Positions 35,304 through 45,560 of a stretch of DNA of 64,000 nucleotides are shown in pieces. The stretch lies in NCBI RefSeq assembly GCF_020532675.1, contig NZ_JAJAVE010000001.1, positions 1,860,001 to 1,924,000 on the forward strand, read 5' to 3'. The notes beneath the pieces are model-generated. The model saw nothing but the letters and a program-made list of their open reading frames with translations, did no database searches and was not told the DNA's origin. A program made the position numbers and the translations under genes. How positions within the stretch are numbered: position 1 is the stretch's first letter; every line of letters begins with the position of its first letter. The DNA comes from Methylobacillus gramineus (GTDB lineage Bacteria > Pseudomonadota > Gammaproteobacteria > Burkholderiales > Methylophilaceae).

Positions 35304-35909
35304 ATGTCTCCAGCTGGCCGTCCACGAACCTTTGATCGGGAAGAAGCCTTAAAGAAAGCCATGATGGTTTTCTGGGAAAAGGGCTTTGAAGGAACCACTA
35401 TGGCGGATTTAGTAGCCGCAATCGGGATGAAAGCGCCTAGTGTGTATGCAGCCTTTGGCAATAAAGATGCCCTTTTCAGAGAAGTTGTAGATGTTTACAA
35501 AAACAAAGTTGAGCAAGGTCCTTTGCGAACGCTTAACGAAACCCCGACGGTATTCAAGGCATTAGAAAACTCTCTGCGGGAAAATGTAGACATGTTTTCC
35601 GGCCCCCAGGCCCCTAGTTGCTTAATCATGGCAGGGGCTATTAACTGTGCGCCGGAGCATCAGGAGCATGTGAACTACCTCATGGGCCTGAGGGCATTGT
35701 ACAAAGAGATACTTAAAGCAAGATTTGACAGAGCATTAGCAGAGGGTGAGCTAGTTGAAGGTACCAACACAAATGCTCTGGCGGAGTTTTACTTTGGATT
35801 TATTCACGGCATGGCATTACGAGCAAGAGATGGTTCATCTAAAACTGAGCTATTTACCTCCACAGAGTTTGCATTGCATGCATTGAGGGCAGCACTGAAG
35901 AATTCCTGA
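35304..35909 (+). CDS. TetR/AcrR family regulator
   Basis: 201 residues. The N-terminus GRPRTFDREEALKKAMMVFWEKGFEGTTMADLVAAIGM and the HTH end PSVYAAFGNKDALFREVV are standard TetR. The C-terminal ligand domain contains two Cys (APSCLIMAG, NCAPEH). Divergent from the small exported protein and convergent (2 bp apart) with the MFS pump. It most likely controls the divergent gene; control of the efflux genes is possible. Confidence 0.88.
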   Translation: MSPAGRPRTFDREEALKKAMMVFWEKGFEGTTMADLVAAIGMKAPSVYAAFGNKDALFREVVDVYKNKVEQGPLRTLNETPTVFKALENSLRENVDMFSGPQAPSCLIMAGAINCAPEHQEHVNYLMGLRALYKEILKARFDRALAEGELVEGTNTNALAEFYFGFIHGMALRARDGSSKTELFTSTEFALHALRAALKNS

Positions 35910-35911
35910 GA

Positions 35912-37300
35912 TCATGACTGGAGTTTTCTAGGTGCTGTGTCTACTTGAGTAACCAGAATCGCCGCCATAAACGCCAGTCCAATCTGGATGAGATAGAGTT
36001 TATTGAAATAAGCTATTTCAAGATGAGGATGTACTAGAACGCTAATCGTGATTGCCACACCAACGACAGTTCCAATTTGTCTGATTGCTTGATTGATAGA
36101 ACTGCCTATCGCGTAATCCTTCTTAGGAAGATCATGCACAGCAGCAGCTGACAATGATGGCATCACCATGCCAATAGCAATCCCTGTCAGTATTTGTCCA
36201 GGTAGCCAGTCAACCCAGTAATTGGGTGTGATACCAGGCACATTCAAATACCAGCAAGCACCTGCAGCAAAAACCAAGCACCCATACATAAGGAGCTTTC
36301 TATGTCCAATTTTGGATGCGATCTTTCCACTCAGGATAGCGACAGGGATAACCATTAAGGGCCCTGGGGTGATAGCTAGCCCAGCAAGGGGAAGACTAAA
36401 GTGCCATATGTTCGTCATGAAAAAGAAAAATGAGAAAAACATGGTGGCAAAGGCAACTGAAAAAAGAAAAGAAGCAAGATTCACGAAAAGATAAGTTCTA
36501 TTTTTGAATAAGGCCAAGTCCACGAGGGGGTTATTTGCCGTTTTGCACCAAACCGCAAAAATCAGTATGACTCCACCACTCGCCAAAAATATGAACAGGC
36601 GCTGAAGCCAGGAAAGGCTGATGCTCCCTACGCCAATGATGCTAGTTGTCATTAGACCAATTGATAGAATAATTAACGCCATTCCTACTGCATCGAATCT
36701 AACGTGAGTTTTGGAGTTGCTGGACTCGCTCAGTGTCTTTCTCCCTCGCAGAACACAATAAATACCAATGGGCACATTGATAAAGAATGTCCATTCCCAA
36801 CCCAGGCTATCAACAATGAGTGTCCCAGATGCAGGCCCCAGGGCGGCGGCAAGGGCACCTACGGCACCCCATGCGCTGATTACTTGGGCTCTTTTTGCTT
36901 GCGGGAATGCTTCAAGAATCAGGGATAAAGCGGCAGGACCAATCATCGCGGCTCCAACCGCTTGAATGATTCTGGCCGTAATAAGAAGATATATATTAGG
37001 CGCTAACCCACACAAAAATGACGCCCAGGTAAATAAAGCAACGCCAACCATAAACACTTTTTTTCTACCAAACCTATCTGCCATTCCTCCTGCTGGTATC
37101 AGTGTTGTGGCATACACAATCGTGTATGCATTCATTACCCAAGATATGCTTGAGGGGCTAGCTTGAGAAAAACTAGCCGCAATATTGCTAAAGGCGGCAT
37201 AAAGTATCGTTGAATCAATGGATACAAGAAACGTGGCCAGGCTAGCAATGCCAAATACAGACCAGAGATTCAAAGGGGGGCTGTTGGAATGACCTACCAT
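35912..37300 (-). CDS. MFS drug-efflux transporter (DHA2, 14-helix type)
   Basis: 462 residues, about 14 membrane helices. The DHA2 motifs are seen: motif A GGMADRFGRKKVF, motif D1-like SIDSTILYAAF and motif C-like AALGPASGTLIVDSLGWEWTFFINVPIG. It exports drugs or toxic organics with proton antiport. It starts 29 bp after the outer-membrane factor gene on the same strand, so the two share a transcript and may cooperate, although no adaptor of the EmrA type is present. Confidence 0.9.
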   Translation of the reverse strand: MVGHSNSPPLNLWSVFGIASLATFLVSIDSTILYAAFSNIAASFSQASPSSISWVMNAYTIVYATTLIPAGGMADRFGRKKVFMVGVALFTWASFLCGLAPNIYLLITARIIQAVGAAMIGPAALSLILEAFPQAKRAQVISAWGAVGALAAALGPASGTLIVDSLGWEWTFFINVPIGIYCVLRGRKTLSESSNSKTHVRFDAVGMALIILSIGLMTTSIIGVGSISLSWLQRLFIFLASGGVILIFAVWCKTANNPLVDLALFKNRTYLFVNLASFLFSVAFATMFFSFFFFMTNIWHFSLPLAGLAITPGPLMVIPVAILSGKIASKIGHRKLLMYGCLVFAAGACWYLNVPGITPNYWVDWLPGQILTGIAIGMVMPSLSAAAVHDLPKKDYAIGSSINQAIRQIGTVVGVAITISVLVHPHLEIAYFNKLYLIQIGLAFMAAILVTQVDTAPRKLQS

Positions 37301-37329
37301 GGTGAGGATTTTTTATTTAGCCGAGTCAA

Positions 37330-38814
37330 TCAAGGTGCTTTCGCAGTGTTGACATGTGAGGATGCCTGAGATGACAAACCATCGTTTTTCCAGCCTCCAC
37401 CAAATGCTTTAAACATTGCGACAGCAGCATGTGCCGCTTCAGCCTGAGCTTGTGCTCGAGCATCAGCAGTTCTGAGAAGGGTTTCGTCAGCATGTAATAC
37501 GTCAATAAAACTGCTAACTCCCTTTTGGTACGCTGCGAAGGAAGATTCTCTAGCTTGCTGTAGAGCTAGCTCCCCTTGAGTCAGCGCCTCAACCTGTTCA
37601 TCCCGTTTAAGCAAGGCCGAAATGGAGTTCTCAACATCCTCAGTTGCTCGGAGCGCTGCCTGACGATATGCAGACAGCGCTTCCAGCTCCTGTCCTTTGG
37701 CCAAATCGATTTGAGCATTGATCCTACCAAAATCAAATAATCTCCACCTTAGCCCCAGAATACCTGCGGCTTGATTGGCGTTACTGCTGAATAGGTTGCC
37801 AGCGGAAATTGCAGTTGCACTCCCTAATAAAACATTCAGGCCAAACTTGGGATAATACTCAGAGATAGCAGCACCAGTTCTTGCATTGGCAGCCTTTAAT
37901 CGCTGTTCGGCAACCATCAGATCTGGTCTGCGCAGCAATAGATCCGCAGGAGAGCCAATTGAGCTGACTTGAGGAGCAAAGGGAATAGTGGTTGATTGAC
38001 CAAGATCAGACCTATACGTCCCTGGAGCAGCTCCCAGCAATACATCAAGTGCATTCATGGCACTGTCTAATCCTGTTTCAATGACAGGAATCGACGCTTT
38101 TACATGCGCAACCGCGCCCTCAGTTTGCTGAACCTGAAGTTTGGGAACAAGCCCTCTTTGATACAGCATGCTCACTTTGGATAGCAACTCCTGCTGCGTT
38201 TGGAGTTGTTTCCGATTGATATCTAGACGGGTTTGTAGGCTTCGGATGGTAATGTAGATGTCTGCTGTTTGAGCTGCAATCGCCAAACGTGTTGCATCTC
38301 CACCTGCTTTTGCCGCCAAATATTCAGAAATTGCGGCTTCACGCTCACGTCGCAACCCTCCAAAGATGTCTAGCTCCCATCCGGCAACAAGGTTTGCCTC
38401 ATACATTGAGGCATTCCTGTCATACCCTGGAACATTATTAAGTAATTGGCCCAGAGGAGTTTCTAGTGACTGATGGACTCTTGTCCCTTGTGCAGTGCCA
38501 TTAACAGATGGCAATAACGCTGCCTGGGCCATGGTTAGCCCTGATCTTGCTTGGGCGATGCGTGCGGAAGCCTGGGCAATATCAAGATTTTGCTCCAACG
38601 CCAAAGCAACAAAGCGACTCAGTATTGGATCATCAAACCCATCCCACCAGGACACGATGTCTTTGATCGCTTTGTCATTCCGCTGCTCAATTTGAGCCTG
38701 GCCCATGAAATGGTCAGGGAGAGATACCTCTGGTTTTGTATACTCAGGGCCAATTGCACAACCAGCCAATACACTAGCGCTTATTAGTAAAGCAAGAGGG
38801 CGGAGTAAGGGCAT
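37330..38814 (-). CDS. Outer-membrane efflux factor, NodT/OprM type lipoprotein
   Basis: 494 residues from the ATG at 38814, which has AAGGA correctly spaced; the upstream ATG at 38841 lies inside the promoter/operator. Lipobox SVLAGC near 19 and GPEYTKPEV after it are typical. Long TolC-like helical segments follow (NLDIAQASARIAQARSGL, RRPDLMVAEQRLKAANARTG). It forms the exit duct for the RND pump encoded divergently and probably for the MFS pump downstream. Confidence 0.92.
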   Translation of the reverse strand: MPLLRPLALLISASVLAGCAIGPEYTKPEVSLPDHFMGQAQIEQRNDKAIKDIVSWWDGFDDPILSRFVALALEQNLDIAQASARIAQARSGLTMAQAALLPSVNGTAQGTRVHQSLETPLGQLLNNVPGYDRNASMYEANLVAGWELDIFGGLRREREAAISEYLAAKAGGDATRLAIAAQTADIYITIRSLQTRLDINRKQLQTQQELLSKVSMLYQRGLVPKLQVQQTEGAVAHVKASIPVIETGLDSAMNALDVLLGAAPGTYRSDLGQSTTIPFAPQVSSIGSPADLLLRRPDLMVAEQRLKAANARTGAAISEYYPKFGLNVLLGSATAISAGNLFSSNANQAAGILGLRWRLFDFGRINAQIDLAKGQELEALSAYRQAALRATEDVENSISALLKRDEQVEALTQGELALQQARESSFAAYQKGVSSFIDVLHADETLLRTADARAQAQAEAAHAAVAMFKAFGGGWKNDGLSSQASSHVNTAKAP

Positions 38815-38843
38815 AGCAATCCTTGAACTAAAAGTGAACATTT

Positions 38844-38870
38844 GTGACTATATTACTGATTGGTCACTAT
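38844..38870. promoter_or_regulatory. TetR operator 1 in the outer-membrane factor promoter
   Basis: GTGAC-N14-GTCAC followed by TAT. On the minus strand a TTGACA (38872-38877) and TAATAT (38850-38855) promoter with a 16-base spacer encloses it. An equivalent site with the same arms and spacing lies at 39522. Confidence 0.75.
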
Positions 38871-38905
38871 TTGTCAAACAAATCAAAGAAAGGTAAGCTC
38901 GACTT

Positions 38906-39517
38906 ATGAAAGAAAAGTTACCACCCCCAGCCCGAGGTCCTGTTGATCATGATGTTCGGGATCAGATCGTAGAAGCAGCGGCTGAACATTTCAGCCGCTA
39001 TGGATACGAGAAAACCACTGTCTCCGATTTGGCTAAGGCCATTGGATTTTCGAAGGCATATATTTATAAGTTTTTTGATTCCAAGCAGGCAATTGGCGAG
39101 GTGATATGCTCAAACACACTTCGTAAAATCTTAACGACCATTACCGAAAGCATGGAAGGCTCCCCCACGTCTGCAGAGCGTTTCAGGAGAATGTTCAAGT
39201 CTGCTATTGGAGCTAGCGTTCAGCTGTTTTTTCAAGATAGAAAGCTTTACGATATAGCTGCAGCTGCTGCAGGTGAGAATTGGAACTCCGTTGCCCATTA
39301 TGATGCCCAGTTGAAGCAAACCATCTTTGAGTTACTTCAAGAAGGCCGTGCGTCTGGTGAATTTGAGCGTAAGACTCCAATAGATGAAACGGTTAATGCC
39401 ATCTACTTTGTCATGAAACCCTATCTCAACCCACTCCTGCTCCAACACAACCTGGATCGGGCAGAAGATGCAGGTGTGATGATTTTGAATCTGATACTCA
39501 GAAGCTTGGCCCCATAA
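38906..39517 (+). CDS. TetR/AcrR repressor of the RND efflux system
   Basis: 203 residues. HTH region about 20-65 (KTTVSDLAKAIGFSKAYIYKFFDSKQAIGEV). It lies between the divergent outer-membrane factor and the adaptor-RND genes, and near-identical operator elements flank it on both sides (38844, 39522). It therefore likely represses both arms of the system; the inducer is unknown. Confidence 0.9.
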   Translation: MKEKLPPPARGPVDHDVRDQIVEAAAEHFSRYGYEKTTVSDLAKAIGFSKAYIYKFFDSKQAIGEVICSNTLRKILTTITESMEGSPTSAERFRRMFKSAIGASVQLFFQDRKLYDIAAAAAGENWNSVAHYDAQLKQTIFELLQEGRASGEFERKTPIDETVNAIYFVMKPYLNPLLLQHNLDRAEDAGVMILNLILRSLAP

Positions 39518-39521
39518 TTAT

Positions 39522-39557
39522 GTGACTATTGACTGAATTGGTCACTAGATGCAAAAT
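39522..39557 (+). promoter_or_regulatory. TetR operator 2 and promoter of the adaptor-RND operon
   Basis: GTGAC-N14-GTCAC (39522-39545) overlaps TTGACT (39529-39534), a 17-base spacer and CAAAAT (39552-39557), 30 bp before the adaptor gene. Confidence 0.72.
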
Positions 39558-39586
39558 GCGTTACTACCATTTTGAAGGGGTAACCT

Positions 39587-40708
39587 ATGCTTCGCCGCAG
39601 ACATGCATCAGCCGTTGTTGTGACTCTTTTACCGCTAGCGCTGATCGCCTGCGCTGACAAGACACCCTCTGACCCACGTACTGAGATTCCTGTTGTTCGC
39701 ACAGGATATGTTCAATCTGCTACTAACCAGACTCGCGCATTTACGGGTGTAGTGGCAGCACGCGTTCAAAGCGATATGGGGTTTCGGGTGTCAGGTAAAA
39801 TTCTCGAACGCTTGGTTGATGCAGGACAGGTTGTTAAACGAGGTCAGCCGCTTATGCGACTTGACCCCATTGATCTCCAACTGGTCGCACATGCCCAAGT
39901 TGAAACAGTAGTAGCGGCGAAAGTACGTGCCCAGCAAACTGCGGATGATGAGGTTCGATATCGAGATCTTGTTGCCACTGGTGCCATTTCAGCTTCCACA
40001 TATGACCAGATCAAAGCTGCTGCCGATGCCGCACAGGCACAATTAAGAGCCGCGGAGGCGCAGGCAGATATTGCCAAAAACTCTTCAACATACTCAGTGT
40101 TATTGGCAGATGCCGATGGGGTTATTGTTGAAACCTTGGCTGAGCCTGGACAAGTGGTTGCAGCAGGTCAGACGGTGATTCAAATCGCTCATACCGGTAA
40201 GCGTGAAGCAATCATCAATCTACCTGAAACCATCCGTCCATCTCTCGGATCTTTGGCTCAGGCTAAGTTATATAGCGAGGAGGACAATCCGACTCAAGTA
40301 AAACTACGGCAATTGTCTGCATCCGCTGATCGACTTTCTAGAACATTTGAAGCTAGATACGTACTTGAAGGTAATTTAGCGAATGCTCCTCTCGGATCGA
40401 CAATCACTATTGAAATTAGCGATAACAAAGCCTCCAATACACATCCAATCCAAGTGCCGATATCAGCTATCCTCGATGCAGGAAAGGGATCTGGTGTATG
40501 GGTAGTTGAAGGAGAACCTACGCGTGTTGCTTGGCGCGAAGTAAAGATACAGAAGTTAACTGATGAAGCTGCGCTAGTTGAAGGCAACCTTCAGGAGAAT
40601 GAGAAAATTGTTACGCTTGGTGCCCACTTACTCCATGACGGAGATGAAGTAAACATCACGACTCAACGTGAGGCTATTTCAGAGGTGGGTGCAGGAGCAA
40701 CGAAATGA
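39587..40708 (+). CDS. RND efflux periplasmic adaptor (membrane fusion protein), lipoprotein
   Basis: 373 residues. Lipobox ALIAC near residue 22. Lipoyl-like halves FTGVVAARVQSDMGFRVSGKI and VLLADADGVIVETLAEPGQVV flank a short helical hairpin, followed by beta-barrel and membrane-proximal domains. It links the RND pump to the outer-membrane duct. Its stop overlaps the RND start by four bases. Confidence 0.92.
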   Translation: MLRRRHASAVVVTLLPLALIACADKTPSDPRTEIPVVRTGYVQSATNQTRAFTGVVAARVQSDMGFRVSGKILERLVDAGQVVKRGQPLMRLDPIDLQLVAHAQVETVVAAKVRAQQTADDEVRYRDLVATGAISASTYDQIKAAADAAQAQLRAAEAQADIAKNSSTYSVLLADADGVIVETLAEPGQVVAAGQTVIQIAHTGKREAIINLPETIRPSLGSLAQAKLYSEEDNPTQVKLRQLSASADRLSRTFEARYVLEGNLANAPLGSTITIEISDNKASNTHPIQVPISAILDAGKGSGVWVVEGEPTRVAWREVKIQKLTDEAALVEGNLQENEKIVTLGAHLLHDGDEVNITTQREAISEVGAGATK

Positions 40709-43700
40709 GCAATTTTAATCTTTCCGCCCTTGCTGTCAGAGAACGCTCCATTACCTTGTTCCTGATCCTACTGATCACCATTGCAGGGATTGCTGCATTT
40801 TTCAACATGGGAAGGGCTGAAGATCCTCCCTTTACCGTCAAGATCATGACTGTGGTGACTGCATGGCCAGGTGCTACAGCGCAGGAAATGCAGGATCAGG
40901 TGGCAGAAAAGCTTGAAAAGCGGATGCAGGAGCTACGTTGGTATGATCGCTCAGAAACATATACTCGCCCTGGGCTGGCCTTTACCACGGTAACCTTACT
41001 TGATGGCACTCCTCCTTCCGAAGTCCAGGAAGAGTTTTACCAGGCACGTAAAAAAATTAATGACGAAGCACCCTCTCTTCCTCAGGGAGTCATTGGCCCA
41101 TTCGTCAATGATGAATACGCGGATGTTACTTTTGCATTATTTGCGTTAGAGGCTGATGGCGAGCCTCAGCGGCTTCTCGTCCGGGATGCTGAGAAAATGC
41201 GTCAGCGTCTGTTACATGTCCCTGGCGTCAAGAAAGTGAACATTATTGGGGAGCAACCAGAACGGATATTTGTCAGCTTTTCTCATGATCGATTGGCAAC
41301 ACTTGGAATTACTCCTCAAGAAATTTTCTCTACACTCAATAGCCAGAATGTATTAACACCTGCGGGCTCAATCGACACTAAAGGCTCAAAAGTCTTTATC
41401 AGAATTGAAGGAGCATTTGACCAGCTTCAGAAAATCAGTGACACGCCCATCGTAGCTAAAGGACGCACGCTTAAATTATCCGATATAGCAACAGTTGAAA
41501 GAGGATATGAAGACCCTTCTACCTTCATTGTTCGGAACAATGGGAAAGAGGCTTTGCTACTTGGCATCATTATGCGGGAGGGATGGAATGGACTGGATCT
41601 TGGCAAGGCTCTGGATAATGAAGTCGCCGCCATCAATGCAGAGTCTCCCTTGGGTATGGGGTTAAGTAAAGTCACTGACCAAGCAATAAATATTCATGGT
41701 GCCGTTGATGAATTCATGGTCAAGTTCTTTGTAGCCCTGCTGGTCGTCATGTTGGTTTGCTTCTTAAGCATGGGCTGGCGCGTGGGCGTCGTTGTGGCTG
41801 CTGCAGTGCCTCTGACGCTTGCAGCTGTTTTTCTGGTTATGGCAGCAACAGGTAAGAATTTTGATCGCATTACATTAGGATCATTGATTTTGGCACTGGG
41901 GCTTCTCGTTGATGATGCCATCATCGCCATTGAAACAATGGTTGTAAAAATGGAGGAAGGCTATAGCCGAATAGCTGCTTCGGCTTACGCTTGGAGTCAT
42001 ACAGCTGCTCCAATGTTATCAGGCACGCTAGTGACTGCAATTGGCTTCATGCCCAATGGATTTGCCCAATCAACGGCTGGCGAATATACCAGCAACATGT
42101 TCTGGGTAGTTGGAACTGCTCTGATTGTGTCATGGCTTGTGGCTGTTGTGTTTACACCTTACTTAGGTGTAAAGATGCTTCCAGAAATCAAGAAAGCAGA
42201 AGGAAGCCACACTGCGATATATAACACTCCAAATTACAGAAGATTTCGCTCATTACTTGGCCGGGTGATTCAATACAAATGGCTAGTAGCAGCTATTGTG
42301 ATTGGTAGTTTTATTGTCGCCATCCTCGGTATGAGTGTTGTAAAGAAGCAATTTTTTCCAACATCAGACCGCCCTGAAGTGTTGATTGAGGTTCAAATGC
42401 CTTATGGCACCTCAATAGAGCAAACAAGTATTGCTACGGCACAAGTAGAGGCATGGCTGGCCGAACAAGCAGAAGCAAAGATTGTGACCTCTTATATCGG
42501 TCAAGGCGCTCCTCGTTTCTATTTAGCAATGTCGCCTGAACTGCCTGATCCCTCTTTTGCAAAGATTGTCGTTCGAACCGACAATCAGGATGAACGAGAA
42601 ACGCTGAAATTAAGGTTACGGAAGGCCATTGTGGACGGATTGGCTCCGCAGGCCCAAGTTCGGGTTACACAATTAGTGTTTGGCCCATACTCTCCATATC
42701 CAGTAGCGTTTCGTGTTGCTGGAGAGGATTCTGCAAAGCTGAGGGAAATAGCGGCCGCTGTTGCCAAGGTGATGCAAGCGAGTCCGATGATGCGCACCGT
42801 CAATACCGATTGGGGTACACGTGTACCATCCCTTCATTTCACACTGAATCAGGATCGCCTCCACGCTGTAGGCCTGACACCAAGCAGTGTTTCTCAGCAA
42901 CTCCAGTTTTTGTTAACCGGCATCCCGATCACTGAGACTCGTGAAGATATTCGGACTGTTCAGGTTGTGGGTCGGGCTACAAACGAGATTCGCCTGGATC
43001 CGGAAAAAATCGCCGGGTTCACTTTGGTAGGCTCCGCAGGACAACATATCCCGCTGTCTCAAGTGGGTAAAGTCGAAATAAGGATGGAAGAGCCCATTTT
43101 AAGAAGGCGGGATCGTACCCCCACAATTACCGTGCGAGGCGATATCTCAGAAAATCTCCAACCTCCAGATGTATCTGCCGCTATCTTGAATGAGATACAA
43201 CCCATTATTAGCAGCTTGCCGGCTGGTTATAAGATCAATGTAGCCGGGGCGATTGAAGAGTCAGAAAAAGCTACCAATGCACTGTTGCCATTGTTCCCCA
43301 TTATGATTGCAGTGACGTTGCTCATTCTTATTCTGCAGGTGCGTTCGATCGCTGCAATGGTGATGGTGTTTGCCACTAGCCCTCTAGGATTAATTGGGGT
43401 TGTGCCTACATTACTTCTGTTCCAACAACCATTTGGCATTAATGCGCTTGTTGGATTGATTGCGCTATCTGGCATATTGATGCGGAACACACTGATCCTG
43501 ATTGAGCAAATTAATCACAACCTCAAAGAGGGATTAAGCTCATTTGATGCGGTGGTTGAGGCGACGGTTCAACGAGCCAGACCTGTCATCCTTACGGCTC
43601 TGGCAGCCATCCTGGCCTTTATTCCGCTGACGCATTCGGTGTTCTGGGGCACGCTCGCTTACACACTGATCGGCGGTACTTTTGCCGGAACTGTTCTAAC

Positions 43701-43767
43701 TCTAGTGTTCCTGCCAGCCATGTACTCGATCTGGTTCAAGATCAAACCTGCTCGGTCGCACGGATGA
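40705..43767 (+). CDS. RND family efflux transporter
   Basis: 1020 residues with the RND layout: helix 1 (about 12-32), large periplasmic loop, helices 2-7 near 335-530, second loop, helices 8-12 near 860-1010. The proton-relay Asp residues fall in helix 4 (LGLLVDDAIIAIE). It is in the HAE-type class but shorter and closer to the heavy-metal/triclosan-type branch with single adaptor. It pumps hydrophobic toxicants out of the periplasm or inner leaflet. Substrates cannot be told from sequence. Confidence 0.93.
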   Translation: MSNFNLSALAVRERSITLFLILLITIAGIAAFFNMGRAEDPPFTVKIMTVVTAWPGATAQEMQDQVAEKLEKRMQELRWYDRSETYTRPGLAFTTVTLLDGTPPSEVQEEFYQARKKINDEAPSLPQGVIGPFVNDEYADVTFALFALEADGEPQRLLVRDAEKMRQRLLHVPGVKKVNIIGEQPERIFVSFSHDRLATLGITPQEIFSTLNSQNVLTPAGSIDTKGSKVFIRIEGAFDQLQKISDTPIVAKGRTLKLSDIATVERGYEDPSTFIVRNNGKEALLLGIIMREGWNGLDLGKALDNEVAAINAESPLGMGLSKVTDQAINIHGAVDEFMVKFFVALLVVMLVCFLSMGWRVGVVVAAAVPLTLAAVFLVMAATGKNFDRITLGSLILALGLLVDDAIIAIETMVVKMEEGYSRIAASAYAWSHTAAPMLSGTLVTAIGFMPNGFAQSTAGEYTSNMFWVVGTALIVSWLVAVVFTPYLGVKMLPEIKKAEGSHTAIYNTPNYRRFRSLLGRVIQYKWLVAAIVIGSFIVAILGMSVVKKQFFPTSDRPEVLIEVQMPYGTSIEQTSIATAQVEAWLAEQAEAKIVTSYIGQGAPRFYLAMSPELPDPSFAKIVVRTDNQDERETLKLRLRKAIVDGLAPQAQVRVTQLVFGPYSPYPVAFRVAGEDSAKLREIAAAVAKVMQASPMMRTVNTDWGTRVPSLHFTLNQDRLHAVGLTPSSVSQQLQFLLTGIPITETREDIRTVQVVGRATNEIRLDPEKIAGFTLVGSAGQHIPLSQVGKVEIRMEEPILRRRDRTPTITVRGDISENLQPPDVSAAILNEIQPIISSLPAGYKINVAGAIEESEKATNALLPLFPIMIAVTLLILILQVRSIAAMVMVFATSPLGLIGVVPTLLLFQQPFGINALVGLIALSGILMRNTLILIEQINHNLKEGLSSFDAVVEATVQRARPVILTALAAILAFIPLTHSVFWGTLAYTLIGGTFAGTVLTLVFLPAMYSIWFKIKPARSHG

Positions 43768-43808
43768 TGACTATTCATCCACATTCAACCATATGAAAGG
43801 ACTCTGTT

Positions 43809-44615
43809 ATGTCTAATTCCAAAGTTGTCGTTGTTACTGGTGTGTCCTCGGGCATCGGACGTATTACTGCGCAGAAATTTGCCGAACGTGGTTGCCAAGT
43901 ATTCGGCACTGTACGCAATACTGCGGCAGTCTCGCCAATTCCTGGTGTTGTTCTGATCGAAATGGATGTCCGGGATGAAGTGTCCGTTCAAAATGGAATT
44001 CAAGCTATACTTTCTTTGAGCAAACAGATCGATGTGCTGGTCAATAGTGCAGGTGTCACTCTACTAGGTTCGACAGAGGAAACTTCGATTGTTGAGGCTC
44101 AATCAATATTCGATACCAATGTTTTTGGTATCTTGCGTACAACGCAAGCAGTACTTCCTTACATGCGGACCCAACTCTCTGGAAGAATAATTAACATCAG
44201 CTCGGTGCTGGGTTTTCTTCCAGCGCCATATATGGGGCTCTACTCGGCTTCCAAGCATGCCATAGAAGGATTATCTGAGAGCTTAGATCATGAAGTGCGC
44301 AAGTTCGGAATCCGCATCTCACTCGTTGAACCGTCTTACACCAAGACCAATCTGGATCTTAATGCACCCAGCGCGGCCTCTAAAATTTCAGCCTATGACG
44401 ATGATCGTGCCAAAGTGTCCAGTGCTGTGCAAAAGAGTGTGCAGAACGCCCCTGAACCCGATGGTGTGGCAGAAACGATTGTCGATGCCGCTTTAGGTCC
44501 ATGGAAAATGCGTCACACGCCAAAAGGAGAAGCCTCCCTTCTAAGAAAATTGCGTCGTTTTATGCCTGCTGGTCCTGTGGATTCAAGTTTGAGAAAAACT
44601 TTTGGCCTCAGTTAA
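43809..44615 (+). CDS. SDR family oxidoreductase in the efflux operon
   Basis: 268 residues. Rossmann motif TGVSSGIG (10-17), NSAG, ISSVLG and the YSASK active site. It resembles SDRs often found with TetR-RND clusters. AAAGGA lies upstream and it follows the RND gene by 41 bp, so it is probably in the same transcript, possibly to reduce a carbonyl toxicant exported by the pump. Confidence 0.88.
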   Translation: MSNSKVVVVTGVSSGIGRITAQKFAERGCQVFGTVRNTAAVSPIPGVVLIEMDVRDEVSVQNGIQAILSLSKQIDVLVNSAGVTLLGSTEETSIVEAQSIFDTNVFGILRTTQAVLPYMRTQLSGRIINISSVLGFLPAPYMGLYSASKHAIEGLSESLDHEVRKFGIRISLVEPSYTKTNLDLNAPSAASKISAYDDDRAKVSSAVQKSVQNAPEPDGVAETIVDAALGPWKMRHTPKGEASLLRKLRRFMPAGPVDSSLRKTFGLS

Positions 44616-44690
44616 AACTGATATTTCCCTAGACTACCCACAATTTAATCATCTTTTTTACATCATTTAATTAATAAAAGGCTTCCAAAA

Positions 44691-45191
44691 ATGAATATCA
44701 AATTGTTTGCAGCTGGTTTGGCGTTAATTGGGTCCACTCTAAGTATCCAAGCTATGGCATTTGAAAGTCAGCCAGTAATGAATCTTGATACTGCTCAGAA
44801 AATAGCGGCTGGCTGCCAGGATGAGGCTTCCAAGCATGGCTGGAAAATGAGTGTGTCAATAGTTGATGGAGGTGCAAACCCAATTTACTTCCACCGTGCA
44901 GATGGTGCATACATTGGCTCAGGAGAGATCGCCAATATGAAAGCTCAGAATTCCGCCAAGATGCAAATGCCCACGAGTCTGTTGGATGAGTTTGCTTTTG
45001 GTAAGGATAAAAAAGGTGGGCCTGCACCTGGTATTGCCCATATACCAGGCTTCATTACTTTAGCAGGTGGCCTGCCAATAAAAACCAGTAAAGCATTCCT
45101 GGGAGCAGTAGGTGTGAGCGGCGGAATGCCTCACGAAGATGAAGCTTGTGCACAAGCGGGCTTAGAAGCAGTTAAGTCACTACTCAAATGA
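44691..45191 (+). CDS. Exported GlcG/HbpS family (DUF336) protein
   Basis: 166 residues with a signal peptide ending AMAFE. The domain reads ALDTAQKIAAG-like at 33-41, VSIVDGGANPIYFHRADGA, GIAHIPGFITLAGGLPI and AVGVSGGMPHEDEACAQAGL, typical of GlcG/HbpS heme- or cofactor-binding proteins. Last gene of the efflux operon; heme binding and redox stress are known for some family members, the role here is unknown. Confidence 0.88.
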   Translation: MNIKLFAAGLALIGSTLSIQAMAFESQPVMNLDTAQKIAAGCQDEASKHGWKMSVSIVDGGANPIYFHRADGAYIGSGEIANMKAQNSAKMQMPTSLLDEFAFGKDKKGGPAPGIAHIPGFITLAGGLPIKTSKAFLGAVGVSGGMPHEDEACAQAGLEAVKSLLK

Positions 45192-45560
45192 CTTCGGACT
45201 ACCCCCGAAACGCCCGTTTCAGCTACGCCGGTACCCTTACGGGCACGCGGCTACGGGCAACTTCACCATCAGGGTGGCTATCCTGACACTGGCAGACGTC
45301 TATCGGTATCGAAAAGAATGTGTTGGCGCACACCCTCTTCACTACCGATAAGCAGATTGGCGGCAAGTATGGATACAGCTGGATTTGGTTTGATCCAGAC
45401 TCTCTGGTCATTCAAATCAATCTGTTATAAAAATATTGCAATACCACTATTCGACTATTTGCAACTTAACTTCAGATTCAACACAATCGTGGCAATCTAA
45501 TTCCAGATTCAATGAATTTGATATGACAAGTCAGATTTCCAATGCAATCCAGCATAACTG
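45192..45560. other. Gene-free stretch with possible decayed coding sequence
   Basis: 369 bp without a convincing gene. Plus-strand reading near 45300-45430 shows an interrupted protein-like run (IGGKYGYSWIWFDP) that ends at 45430, possibly a remnant of a lost gene. AT-rich sequence with two imperfect CAGATTCAA copies (45473, 45503) follows. Confidence 0.35.

Noticed and set aside
45223-45411. 62-codon minus-strand frame as a gene
   Set aside because: No ribosome site, no recognisable features; the region reads more like decayed sequence.
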